In this document: piece after piece, positions 40,613 through 49,064 of the stretch | Position numbering within the stretch: the stretch's first letter is position 1 | Layout of the letters: every line of letters starts with the position of its first letter | Origin: Salinibacterium sp. | GTDB taxonomy: Bacteria; Actinomycetota; Actinomycetes; Actinomycetales; Microbacteriaceae | Direction of reading: 5' to 3' | Assembly: GCA_019638845.1 (NCBI GenBank) | Contig: JAHBSZ010000002.1 | Span: 310,001-374,000 of the forward strand | DNA length: 64,000 nucleotides | The notes under the pieces: model-generated | Told to the model about the DNA's origin: nothing | Databases searched by the model: none | The model's input: only the letters and a program-made list of their open reading frames with translations | Translations under genes and position numbers: made by a program

Positions 40613-41800
40613 GTGAAGGATGCCCCCCGAGTCGCCCTCGTGGCGTGCTACTCCCTCCTCGAGTCTGACCCTCGGGTGACCCGCCAGATCGACTGGCTGG
40701 TGTCCGCCGGCTATACCGTGGACACCGTCGGCCTCGGTGGTCTCCCCCGGCCCACGGTGCGCCGGCACTACGCCATCAGGCCTCTTCGGGGTCTGCTCGC
40801 GTTCCGACTGGTACGGCTCGGTATTCACGTACTGCTACCCCGCCGAGCCCGCTTCGCCATGCTCGAGCAGGCGCGCATCCCTCGCGAGCTGCGATCGGCG
40901 CACGGCAGCTACGACCTCATCGTTGCGAACGAGATCGACCTGCTGCCCTGGGTTACGGGCGTTGGACAACGGCTGCTTGCCACGGGCGGCCGCACCCATG
41001 TCGACCTTCACGAATACCATCGCTGGGCCGGTGAGGGCAGCGGACGGCTCGCAACGTCCGTGTTCGGCGGCTACCACTCCTGGCTGCTCTCCCGTGCGGG
41101 TTCCCCCGTCGTGACGTCGCGGTCGACGGTTGCAGACAAGCTCGCCGATCTCTACGCGACGGACTTCGGCGTGGCTCGACCCAGCGTGGTTCGCAACAGC
41201 CCCGCCCGCGTCGAGCTCGACCCCCGACCCGTCGACCCGAATCGCATTGAGCTCGTGTACCACGGTTTTGCCGAGCTCGCCCGAGGTCTTCACCTCCTCG
41301 TCGATGCGATGCGGCTGTCGAGCAGCCGGTTCCGACTCAACCTGATGCTTACCGGCGGCGAGGAAGCGAAACACTCCCTCGCTGCCGCCGCAGCCGATCT
41401 TGGTGACCGCGTACGGATCGTGCCTGCGGTTGCCATGGACGAGGTCTCCCGCGCGATCAATGAGTTTGACCTTGAGGTCGTCTTCATCCCGCCCACCACG
41501 CTGAGCTTCGAGTACGCGCTCCCGAACAAGTTCTTCGAGGCCGTCCAAGGGCGCGTCGGACTCATCATCGGGAACAGTCCGAGCATGGTCGAGATCACCA
41601 CGCACTACGGCAACGGAGTCGTCGTGGACGGTTGGACTGCGGCTGATCTTGCCCGCACTCTTGATGCCCTCGACGTCGAGACGGTGACTCGCCTGAAGCA
41701 GGCGTCTGTCCAGTGTGCCAACGACCTCAACTCAGAGCACGAGGGCCGGGCATTTCTGGCGAGCGTTGCCGGTCAGGATGCATCGACCCCGAGCAGTTGA
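40613..41800 (+). CDS. GT-B glycosyltransferase (module copy 1, type B)
   Basis: The 395-residue protein opens V-A-L-V-A-C-Y-S-L-L-E-S-D-P-R-V, a GT4-like N-terminal domain. It carries F-E-Y-A-L-P-N-K-F-F-E-A-V-Q-G-R near residue 300, a donor-binding stretch of GT-B enzymes. It is clearly paralogous to the protein at 43766-44947, which shares S/D-P-R-V and A-L-P-N-K-F/L-F-E-A-V-Q-G-R. It probably transfers a sugar in the cytosol to the lipid-linked glycan. It converges on the asparagine-synthase-like gene with a 28 bp overlap. The start was chosen at the GTG after a -10-like element. Confidence 0.83.
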   Translation: MKDAPRVALVACYSLLESDPRVTRQIDWLVSAGYTVDTVGLGGLPRPTVRRHYAIRPLRGLLAFRLVRLGIHVLLPRRARFAMLEQARIPRELRSAHGSYDLIVANEIDLLPWVTGVGQRLLATGGRTHVDLHEYHRWAGEGSGRLATSVFGGYHSWLLSRAGSPVVTSRSTVADKLADLYATDFGVARPSVVRNSPARVELDPRPVDPNRIELVYHGFAELARGLHLLVDAMRLSSSRFRLNLMLTGGEEAKHSLAAAAADLGDRVRIVPAVAMDEVSRAINEFDLEVVFIPPTTLSFEYALPNKFFEAVQGRVGLIIGNSPSMVEITTHYGNGVVVDGWTAADLARTLDALDVETVTRLKQASVQCANDLNSEHEGRAFLASVAGQDASTPSS

Positions 41801-43650
41801 GCCCAGCGCCGCAGGTTCAGCACCCGCCACTGCTGTCGATCGCTAAGGTTCGCGTCCGTTTCATCCGCGACGAATGTTCCCTTCACTGATCGCGCGAGCA
41901 TTCCAATCTCTGCCTGATGCGACTCATCGTCGGCTTGGTTGGCGATGTCCATCCACAGCTTCTCCGGAGTGACGAAGCCGACTTTGTCCCTGCGCTTCAG
42001 GATCGGATCGGGAACGCAGCCCGCCATGGCCGCGCGCAAGACGTTCTTGGAGGTTCCGTCGGCACCCACGAGATAGTCCTCCGGCAGGGAGAACACGAAG
42101 TCGGTGAGTGCGACGCTCAAGAATGGCACCCGACTTTCGACGGAGAAGTGCATTGAGTTGCGATCGCCGTGCCGCAAGAGCGCGGGGATGCCCCTGCTGG
42201 TGAGTTCCGAGCGCAAGTGGCTCTTGAGCCGCCCGCCGCGTACTCGTTCGTCCGTGAGTATCGGAAAGCCCTGCTCGACGCCGTGCTCGGCCAGTGCGGC
42301 GTCATCGAGGAACGCAGGTCGGCTGTTCCGCAAGCGGGATAGTGATCGGGCGAGGGAACGCGGAACCATGAGAGCCATGGCATCCATCGCCGTCGTCTGG
42401 CGGGAGCGATCGGGCCACGTTCCCCACGCGTTGAGGAATCGGGATGCCGCGACGAACTTGCCGCGTTCGAGCAGGGACTGTAAACGCTGAGCGGGATAGC
42501 CCGAGTAGCCCGCAAACAGTTCGTCGGCGCCCTGACCGTCCAGGGTCACAACCACGCCGTTCTCACGTGCGAGTTGGAATACCCGGAACTGCGCGTAGAT
42601 GCTCGTCGAGCCGAACGGCTCACCCTGCGCCCGAATCAGCGTGTCGAGATCGCGACGCAGTTCGTCTCCTGTGCTGGAGACGTAGTGGGCCGTCGCACCG
42701 ACGGAGTCGACTACCCGGCCGATCCAGGCATCCTCCGAGTGCGCGAAGCCCGGCTGCACATAGCTAAAGGTCTGGAGTGGATAGTCGGGTTCCAGAAGTC
42801 TCACTGCGCACGCGATCGCGGAAGAATCGATGCCGCCGGACAGCGCAACGCCCACCGGAACATCGCTGCGAAGGTTGAACCGGATGCTCTCAAGGATCAG
42901 CTCACGCGTGCGGGCAGCGGCGTCATCGAAGCTCAGGTCACTCGTCGTAGCCACCGACGGCCACCAGTACCGCACCGGCTCCCCCAGCGTTCCGGCGCGG
43001 AGGTCGAGTATCGCGTAGTGGCCGGGATTGAGACTGGTAACTCCCGCAATGAAAGTGCGTGCCGAGTGATCATAGGCACCCCAGCGAAGATAGTCGTGGG
43101 CGGTCTGCCAGTCGAGAACAGGGCGGCCGCCGCGCTGCTCGATGATGCCCTCGATCTCGCTGGCAAATCCAAAGTCGTCCGCGCCTGTGTAGTAGTAGAG
43201 CGGCTTGATACCGAAGACGTCTCGGGCGATTGTGAGGGTCTCGGCGCGACGATCGAACATCGCGAACGCGAACATTCCTTCCAACCGTGGCAGGCACTCA
43301 ACCCCCCACTCGAGCCAAGCCGCGAGCAACACCTCTGTGTCGGATTGCGATCGGAAAGTGTGGCCAAGATCGGTAAGCGTTGCCCGCAGTTCGAGGAAGT
43401 TCGTGATCTCACCGTTGTAGGTGACGACGAGGTCGCCGTTGGCCGCGGCCATCGGCATGTGGCCCGCTGAGGAGAGGTCGAGTATCGCTAGCCGGGTTGA
43501 GCCGAGGGCTACGGTTCCCGCGCCCTCGAAGACCTCTAATCCGATGTCGTCTGGGCCTCGATGGCGCGCGGTTTCCAGGGCCCGAGCGGTGCGGGACGTC
43601 AGTTCTTCGGTCGACTTGTGGCGCGACCATGCTCCGGAAATTCCGCACAC
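41773..43650 (-). CDS. asnB: Asparagine synthase-like glutamine amidotransferase (copy 1)
   Basis: The 625-residue protein has an N-terminal class II glutaminase domain: C2 directly after the initiator (C-G-I-S-G-A-W), H-R-G-P-D-D near residue 35 and Y-N-G-E-I-T-N near residue 78. A synthetase domain follows with the ATP loop A-L-S-G-G-I-D-S-S near residue 265. The start is a GTG immediately before the Cys codon, 7 nt after TATAGT; the frame's GTG three codons upstream would bury the nucleophile. In glycan loci such proteins amidate uronic acids (WbpS/LpsS-type cases), so with the WbpABDE homologues upstream a uronamide is likely. Plain asparagine synthesis cannot be excluded. Confidence 0.88.
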   Translation of the reverse strand: MCGISGAWSRHKSTEELTSRTARALETARHRGPDDIGLEVFEGAGTVALGSTRLAILDLSSAGHMPMAAANGDLVVTYNGEITNFLELRATLTDLGHTFRSQSDTEVLLAAWLEWGVECLPRLEGMFAFAMFDRRAETLTIARDVFGIKPLYYYTGADDFGFASEIEGIIEQRGGRPVLDWQTAHDYLRWGAYDHSARTFIAGVTSLNPGHYAILDLRAGTLGEPVRYWWPSVATTSDLSFDDAAARTRELILESIRFNLRSDVPVGVALSGGIDSSAIACAVRLLEPDYPLQTFSYVQPGFAHSEDAWIGRVVDSVGATAHYVSSTGDELRRDLDTLIRAQGEPFGSTSIYAQFRVFQLARENGVVVTLDGQGADELFAGYSGYPAQRLQSLLERGKFVAASRFLNAWGTWPDRSRQTTAMDAMALMVPRSLARSLSRLRNSRPAFLDDAALAEHGVEQGFPILTDERVRGGRLKSHLRSELTSRGIPALLRHGDRNSMHFSVESRVPFLSVALTDFVFSLPEDYLVGADGTSKNVLRAAMAGCVPDPILKRRDKVGFVTPEKLWMDIANQADDESHQAEIGMLARSVKGTFVADETDANLSDRQQWRVLNLRRWAQLLGVDAS

Positions 43651-43663
43651 GAGGCTCACTATA
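43651..43663 (-). promoter_or_regulatory. Leaderless -10 (TATAGT, 7 nt before GTG)
   Basis: Minus-strand TATAGT (43663-43658), 7 nt, then GTG-TGC at 43650. It selects the start that puts the catalytic cysteine at position 2. Confidence 0.6.
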
Positions 43664-43765
43664 AGCCTTCCTCATGTTCTTTGTGTGAACACCTCAAAAG
43701 CGCCCGATAGGGTGGACAGGACGACATCAAACACAAGCCGTCAAGGCGGAACGAGGAACCTGCAC

Positions 43766-44947
43766 GTGAGCACCGTGAGCGCGCCGAATGGCCGTGTCTT
43801 GGTCGCCTGTTGGACGGATCTCGAGACTGATCCCCGAGTCGCTCGCGAGATCGCTTGGCTTGCCGCCGAGGGCTGGACTGTGGATACTGTCGGCTTCGGT
43901 GCCACACCCGGACCGGCCGTGCGCACGCACTACGCGATCACCGATGCCCCGGTCTGGAGCCGCAACCGCGCGCTGCTCGGATTGGCCCTGGCGCAGCCGT
44001 CGATGTCGCTGCGATTCCGCCTGCTCATGGAATCGCGCATGCCCGTCGATGTGCGCCAGCTCGCGTTGGCGGGCGAGTACGACCTCATCTTCATCAACGA
44101 TCTCGACTTTGTTCCTTGGGCGCTCGGGCACACCTGGCCGGAGACGGTGCGCTTCCATCTCGATCTGCACGAGTTTGAAATCCCTGAACTGCCGCCGGGC
44201 ACCGCGTATCTCCCGCTCATGCTGCCGTACAAGAAGTGGCAGTGGGCTCGGATCGGATCGCCCCGCTTCGCGACTCGTTCATCGGTGGCAGGCGCAATCG
44301 CCAACCACTACCGGGACACCTTCGGGATCCCCCGCCCAGCGGTCGTACGCAATGCTCCGGCATACGTCGAGCAGTCGCCGACCCCCGTCGACCCGCACCA
44401 CATCCGGCTGATCTACCACGGTCACGCTGCTTGGGCGCGCGGTTTGGGCGTGATCATCGAGGCGATGGCGCTCACGGACGAGCGATTCGACCTCACGCTC
44501 ATGCTCACCGGTTCCGCGGCGGTGCGTGACGAGGCAGCCGCGATTGTCGCTGATACTCCTCGGGTTCGTATCGTGCCGCCAGTACCCATGAGCGAGGTCG
44601 CACGTGCGCTCAACCAGTACGACCTAGAGGTGATGTTCTTCCCGCCGAGCACTCCCGGCCTCAAGTACGCGCTCCCCAACAAGCTCTTCGAGGCTGTTCA
44701 GGGTCGCCTCGGTCTCGTTTCCGGCGAGAGTCCGAGCATGACCGAGATCATCGAGCAATATGGCAATGGTGTGGTCGTTTCCGGATGGACGGCCCCCGAC
44801 CTCGCCGCGACGATCAACGATCTCACTGCCGAGCGCATCCGCGAACTCAAGGATGCCTCGATCGCGGCAGCCGCAGATCTCAGTGCCGAAGCCGAACGGG
44901 CGAGATTCGTCGCGAGCATCGACCCGCAGGGTCAGCGCCCGGAGTAG
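43766..44947 (+). CDS. GT-B glycosyltransferase (module copy 2, type B)
   Basis: The 393-residue protein opens V-L-V-A-C-W-T-D-L-E-T-D-P-R-V after a GTG preceded by CGAGGAA. It resembles the 40613 gene product from end to end: V-D-T-V-G near residue 38, H-Y-A-I, F-H-L-D-L-H-E-F near residue 130, and A-L-P-N-K-L-F-E-A-V-Q-G-R near residue 300. It is thus a second copy of the same glycosyltransferase type. The 115 bp upstream contain a TAGGGT (43708-43713) and GTGTGAACAC, possible control elements. It converges on the next gene with a 16 bp overlap. Confidence 0.83.
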   Translation: MSTVSAPNGRVLVACWTDLETDPRVAREIAWLAAEGWTVDTVGFGATPGPAVRTHYAITDAPVWSRNRALLGLALAQPSMSLRFRLLMESRMPVDVRQLALAGEYDLIFINDLDFVPWALGHTWPETVRFHLDLHEFEIPELPPGTAYLPLMLPYKKWQWARIGSPRFATRSSVAGAIANHYRDTFGIPRPAVVRNAPAYVEQSPTPVDPHHIRLIYHGHAAWARGLGVIIEAMALTDERFDLTLMLTGSAAVRDEAAAIVADTPRVRIVPPVPMSEVARALNQYDLEVMFFPPSTPGLKYALPNKLFEAVQGRLGLVSGESPSMTEIIEQYGNGVVVSGWTAPDLAATINDLTAERIRELKDASIAAAADLSAEAERARFVASIDPQGQRPE

Positions 44948-46116
44948 CTCCCGTCAAGCACTGAGTCGAGAAGTTGGCGCAGCGCCGGACCAGCACTCGA
45001 AAAGGACCTGTTGTCGCGAACCCACTGCTCGCCGCGACGGGCCAGGGGCTCGATGGTCTCGGGCCTGTCGAGCAGTCCCTTGAGCTTCTCGTAGACCTCA
45101 TAGTGCTTGGTAACGAGCCATTTGTCATTTGACCCGACTGGCAGCACCTTCTCGATGTGCTCGTCCGCACTCATAAGCACAGCGCACCGCGCCGCCATTG
45201 CCTCGTTGGCAAATACCCCGGGCTGAAACGCGTAGAACTGGTTCATTGCGATGTGTGCCCGTCGGAGCGTCGCCAGCACCTCATCGTTAGAGGCCCCCGT
45301 GAGTTCGACATACTCGAACTGATAACCATCTTCGCGGAGCCGCTCAATCGCAGCACGTACCAGAGGAGTCCCTTTGGTGATCGGCGACGAGGGAGCATGA
45401 ACGATGACAGGGCGCGACAGGTCCGCGAACTTGCTCTCGTCCGTGCCAAACCCATCATCTGGGTAATAGCACATCATGGGCTCAGTATGACCAGCAAGGT
45501 AAGAAAGCTGATCCGTCGGTAGCGTGAAGATGATGTCGGCGTTCTCGTTCGCGACAGTCGCGATGCGTTTCTTGACTGCGTCATACTCGTCGGAGTCGAG
45601 GTAGGGCGAAACCTTGCCGATGTGCGTCGAGAAATTCTCCAGTCCCGTCCTGCGCTCGAGCTCGTGCATGAGGCGTGGTGAGCGAATGTCGTCGCCTACG
45701 AAGTAGGTGGCTACCTTGAGCCCCTTGCTGCGCGCGTACTGGATCTCGAACTCGCGCTGGTCCGCATCGACAAGCAAGAATCCCGTAGAACCGACGTACA
45801 GCAGGCCGCGCGCCTTCGTCAGCATGTCGGCGAATATCCACGGCCCGATAACTGTTCTCTGGAGGAGCGCGACCGTGCGGTTGCGGGAGAGGGTGACCTG
45901 CGTGTCGTACTGGAGGGTGTAATAGGCGTGACGAGAGAGCACAACCGTCCATGACTGGGGGAGCATCTGGCCAATGCGGTAGACCATGGTTGCGATCTCG
46001 TCGACACCGACCACCCAGTCCACCGTCACGCCTCGGCCGCGTCGGCGGAGGCGGAACAACGCGTACGCGACAGCGAGCCACATCCTCTGGAAGAGGAAGA
46101 GTGCGCGGACGGTCAT
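44932..46116 (-). CDS. GT-B glycosyltransferase (module copy 2, type A)
   Basis: The 394-residue protein begins with an amphipathic or membrane-associating stretch (F-L-F-Q-R-M-W-L-A-V-A-Y-A-L-F). It has G-D-D-I-R-S-P near residue 142, S-P-I-T-K-G-T-P-L-V-R-A-A near residue 250 and Y-V-E-L-T-G-A-S near residue 278 of a GT-B C-terminal domain. The last elements recur in the 39284-40552 product. It is co-translated after the second asparagine-synthase-like gene (4 bp overlap), which ties the glycosyltransferase to that modification step. Confidence 0.8.
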   Translation of the reverse strand: MTVRALFLFQRMWLAVAYALFRLRRRGRGVTVDWVVGVDEIATMVYRIGQMLPQSWTVVLSRHAYYTLQYDTQVTLSRNRTVALLQRTVIGPWIFADMLTKARGLLYVGSTGFLLVDADQREFEIQYARSKGLKVATYFVGDDIRSPRLMHELERRTGLENFSTHIGKVSPYLDSDEYDAVKKRIATVANENADIIFTLPTDQLSYLAGHTEPMMCYYPDDGFGTDESKFADLSRPVIVHAPSSPITKGTPLVRAAIERLREDGYQFEYVELTGASNDEVLATLRRAHIAMNQFYAFQPGVFANEAMAARCAVLMSADEHIEKVLPVGSNDKWLVTKHYEVYEKLKGLLDRPETIEPLARRGEQWVRDNRSFSSAGPALRQLLDSVLDGSYSGR

Positions 46117-48002
46117 GACGCGTCCACCGAGAAGAGCTCCACCCAGCGGCTGAGATTGAGCAGGCGCCAGTGGGCACCATCGCCAAGACCAAGCTGCTCT
46201 TCGGTGGGCAGCTCACCATCCGCGCCGAAGGCCGATGGGTGCAGAAACCCGATAGACGGCGTCCCGGAGGCGAGCGCCGAGCTCTCTCGAAGCTCCGAGA
46301 GCCACTCCGGCTGTGGCGTGCTGAAGCCGACCTTGTCGCGCCTGTCGAGCACAGCATCCGGCACGATGCCGCGCATCGCCTTGCGGAACACCGCCTTGCT
46401 CGTGCCCTGGGGATCCACAAGGTAGTGCTCGGGAAGGCCAAGTGAGTACTGGATGAGCTCGCGATCAAGGAACGGTACGCGGCTCTCGATTGAGTAGCGC
46501 ATCGAATTGCGATCGCCGTGGCGCAACAGTGAAGGAAGACCGCGCTCCATGAGATGCGACCGAAGCTGGGCCTTGAGCCTCACACCGCGGTCGGCGCCGG
46601 ACCGGTTCAGGAGCGGGATGGATACGCGCACGCCACGTTCGTGAAGGGCCGCGTAGTCGACGACGGGAGAGGTTCCCTTGCGGCGCCAATCGAGGAAGCG
46701 TGCCACGGGACCGGGTTTGAGGTGTTCGACGGCGTCCCACCACGCCGCAGAGGAGCTTCGACCGGGCCAGGTTGCCCAGGCATCCGTAAACTTCTTCGCC
46801 GCCGAAAGATGCCCGGTTTCGATCAGGCTGTGCAGCCGGTAGCCGGGGAAACCCTGGTATCCAGCGAACGCTTCGTCGGCGCCCTGCCCGTCAAGCGTCA
46901 CCACCACGCCGTGCTCGCGCACCAGACGGAACACGCGATACTGCGCATAGATGCTCGTCGACCCAAACGGCTCGCCCTGAGTGCGGATGAGGTCGTCGAG
47001 GTCGCGCATCAGGTCGTTGCCCGAAGACGAGACTCGGTAGGAAGTGGCGCCGGTATCGTCGGCGACGAGGTCGATCCACTCGTCTTCGGATTCCGTGAAG
47101 CCCGGCGAAACGAAACTGAACGACTTCAGTGGATAGTCGGGCTCGAGATGGCGTATAGCCGAAGCGATTGCCGACGAGTCGATTCCGCCAGAGAGCGCGA
47201 CACCCACGGGAACGTCGCTGCGCAGGTTGTGGCGCACACTCGTCAGAAAGCGCTCGCGCACGCCCTCTGCAGCCTCATCGAAGCTGATCGTGCGGTTGGT
47301 CTTGATCACTGGCCACCAGTAGCGATGCGCTTCGCCGAGCGTCCCCGTAGCTAGGTCGAGAGTTATCGTGTGGCCCGGCCGTAGCTGGTTGACGCCATCG
47401 ACGAAGCTTCGGTCGCTGTTGTCGTAAATGCCGAACTGCAGGTAATCGAATGCCGTCTGCCAATCGAGAGTGCGGGCGGCAGTGCGCATCTCAAGAAGAG
47501 CGGGCAGCTCACTGCAAAACAACAATTCGTCGCCGTCGAAGGCATAGAACAGCGGCTTGATACCGAAGGCGTCGCGAACCAAGGTAAGCCGCTCGTTCGC
47601 TCGATCGAGAATCGCAAACGCGAACATGCCCTCAAAACGCGTGAGGCACGCCTGCCCCCACTGCGACCAACCCTGCAACAACACCTCGGTGTCGCCATCG
47701 GATGCAAAGGTACGCCCAAGCGCTCGCAACTCTTCACGAACCTCGACGTAGTTCGTGATCTCGCCGTTATAGGCGACGAGAAGGCTCCCGTCGGGCGTCT
47801 GCATCGGCATGTGGCCGGCCGGCGACAGGTCGAGGATCGCAAGGCGTGCAGAACCCAGAACCACCTCCCCGGGCTTGGTGAGCGTGCGTTCAAGGCCGTG
47901 GTCGTCGGGGCCGCGATGATGGATGCGTTCGATGCCGGTACTCACCGCCGCGTACAGGGCGCCAGCGGGCTGGGCGAACCACCCGCCCGCTATGCCACAC
48001 AC
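46113..48002 (-). CDS. asnB: Asparagine synthase-like glutamine amidotransferase (copy 2)
   Basis: The 629-residue protein has the same two domains as copy 1: C2 (C-G-I-A-G-G-W), H-R-G-P-D-D-H, Y-N-G-E-I-T-N, and the ATP loop A-L-S-G-G-I-D-S-S near residue 265. The start GTG places Cys at position 2 and follows GGGAG by 6 nt. The open frame extends a further 657 bp upstream, but that part lies antisense to nothing and inside the coding region of the epimerase, so it is not coding. It follows the epimerase by 22 bp. Its end V-D-A-S is shared with copy 1. It probably amidates a uronic acid. Confidence 0.88.
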   Translation of the reverse strand: MCGIAGGWFAQPAGALYAAVSTGIERIHHRGPDDHGLERTLTKPGEVVLGSARLAILDLSPAGHMPMQTPDGSLLVAYNGEITNYVEVREELRALGRTFASDGDTEVLLQGWSQWGQACLTRFEGMFAFAILDRANERLTLVRDAFGIKPLFYAFDGDELLFCSELPALLEMRTAARTLDWQTAFDYLQFGIYDNSDRSFVDGVNQLRPGHTITLDLATGTLGEAHRYWWPVIKTNRTISFDEAAEGVRERFLTSVRHNLRSDVPVGVALSGGIDSSAIASAIRHLEPDYPLKSFSFVSPGFTESEDEWIDLVADDTGATSYRVSSSGNDLMRDLDDLIRTQGEPFGSTSIYAQYRVFRLVREHGVVVTLDGQGADEAFAGYQGFPGYRLHSLIETGHLSAAKKFTDAWATWPGRSSSAAWWDAVEHLKPGPVARFLDWRRKGTSPVVDYAALHERGVRVSIPLLNRSGADRGVRLKAQLRSHLMERGLPSLLRHGDRNSMRYSIESRVPFLDRELIQYSLGLPEHYLVDPQGTSKAVFRKAMRGIVPDAVLDRRDKVGFSTPQPEWLSELRESSALASGTPSIGFLHPSAFGADGELPTEEQLGLGDGAHWRLLNLSRWVELFSVDAS

Positions 48003-48024
48003 GGAGTACTCCCGAAGTCCGCAA

Positions 48025-48993
48025 TCACTTGGTGAGGACCGACCGATACCAGTCCGCGGTCTCCGCGAGCGCGTTGTCGGCGAGCGCGCCAGCCTGCCGC
48101 CCGAGCAGCGAAGTGAGCTTGGTGACATCCGCCGCGTGACGACGCACGTCACCGGGGCGCTCGGGGCCGTGGATAACTGGGTGGTCCGGCACGCCGAGCG
48201 CCGCGAGCAGGCGCGTGACGAGTTCGTTGATCGACGTCTCCTTGCCGGTAGCCAGGTTGAGCACCTCGCCACGGCAGGCGGGCGTTGCGTAGATCTCGGC
48301 GATGAAATCGGACGTGTCGCGCACGAACACGAAGTCACGGGTTTGCTCTCCGTCGCCGTGAATCTCGATGGGGTCGCCCGCGAGAACCTTCTGCACGACG
48401 ATCGGGATGATCCCCGCGTACGAGCCGGGGTTCTGGCGAGGGCCGAAGTTGTTGAACGGTCGCACCACTGTGGCGTCGATGCCGAACGTCTGCACGTAGG
48501 AACTGATGATGTGGTCACCCGCTGACTTGCTCGCGGCATAGGGCGTGATCGCGTCGTGCGGGTGACCCTCGTCCATCGGCACGTAGCGCGCCGAGCCGTA
48601 TGCCTCGGAGCTCGAGATGTGGATGAACCGCTCGACGAGTCCGCGGCGGGAAATCTCACAGAATGTCGTGACGATGCCGACGTTGGTCTTGATGGTCCAG
48701 TCGGGGTAGTCGAGCGACGTGGGAAGCGGAACCACGGCGAGATCGAACACCGTGTCGATTCCGTTCGACGTCACGACATCCTGCATCGCTGCGAGGTCGG
48801 ACGCGTCAAGCCGGATGATCTCGAGATCGGGTCGCGCGGCGCGTGCGGAATCGAGGTTGTCCATGTGACCGAGGAAGAAGTTGTCGACGACGACGATTTT
48901 CGCGGGGTCATCCATGATGAGGCGATCGACGAGATGGCTACCGATAAATCCAGCGCCCCCCGTGACCAGCACCGACTTCGATTTCACAGACAT
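48025..48993 (-). CDS. NAD-dependent nucleotide-sugar epimerase/dehydratase
   Basis: The 322-residue extended SDR has G-G-A-G-F-I-G-S-H near residue 12, the catalytic S-S-S-E-A-Y-G near residue 122 and Y-A-A-S-K (YxxxK). It also has R-P-F-N-N-F-G-P-R-Q near residue 175, which often marks UDP-GlcNAc/GlcA epimerases and dTDP-sugar enzymes. I chose ATG 48993 over an upstream frame start at 49026, since the Rossmann motif then falls at a normal distance. It heads the minus-strand set with the second asparagine-synthase-like gene and could epimerise the uronic acid to a galacto or manno form. Confidence 0.85.
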   Translation of the reverse strand: MSVKSKSVLVTGGAGFIGSHLVDRLIMDDPAKIVVVDNFFLGHMDNLDSARAARPDLEIIRLDASDLAAMQDVVTSNGIDTVFDLAVVPLPTSLDYPDWTIKTNVGIVTTFCEISRRGLVERFIHISSSEAYGSARYVPMDEGHPHDAITPYAASKSAGDHIISSYVQTFGIDATVVRPFNNFGPRQNPGSYAGIIPIVVQKVLAGDPIEIHGDGEQTRDFVFVRDTSDFIAEIYATPACRGEVLNLATGKETSINELVTRLLAALGVPDHPVIHGPERPGDVRRHAADVTKLTSLLGRQAGALADNALAETADWYRSVLTK

Positions 48994-49064
48994 AGGGGAT
49001 CCCAAACGTGTAACGAGGCACGCCAATTACGCGCCGTCCAATGGTATCAATCAACAACGAGGGC

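Noticed and set aside
46113-48659. Extended 848-codon frame for the second asparagine-synthase-like gene
   Set aside because: The first 219 codons are Arg/Ser-rich shadow of the epimerase gene; the true start is the GTG before the catalytic Cys.
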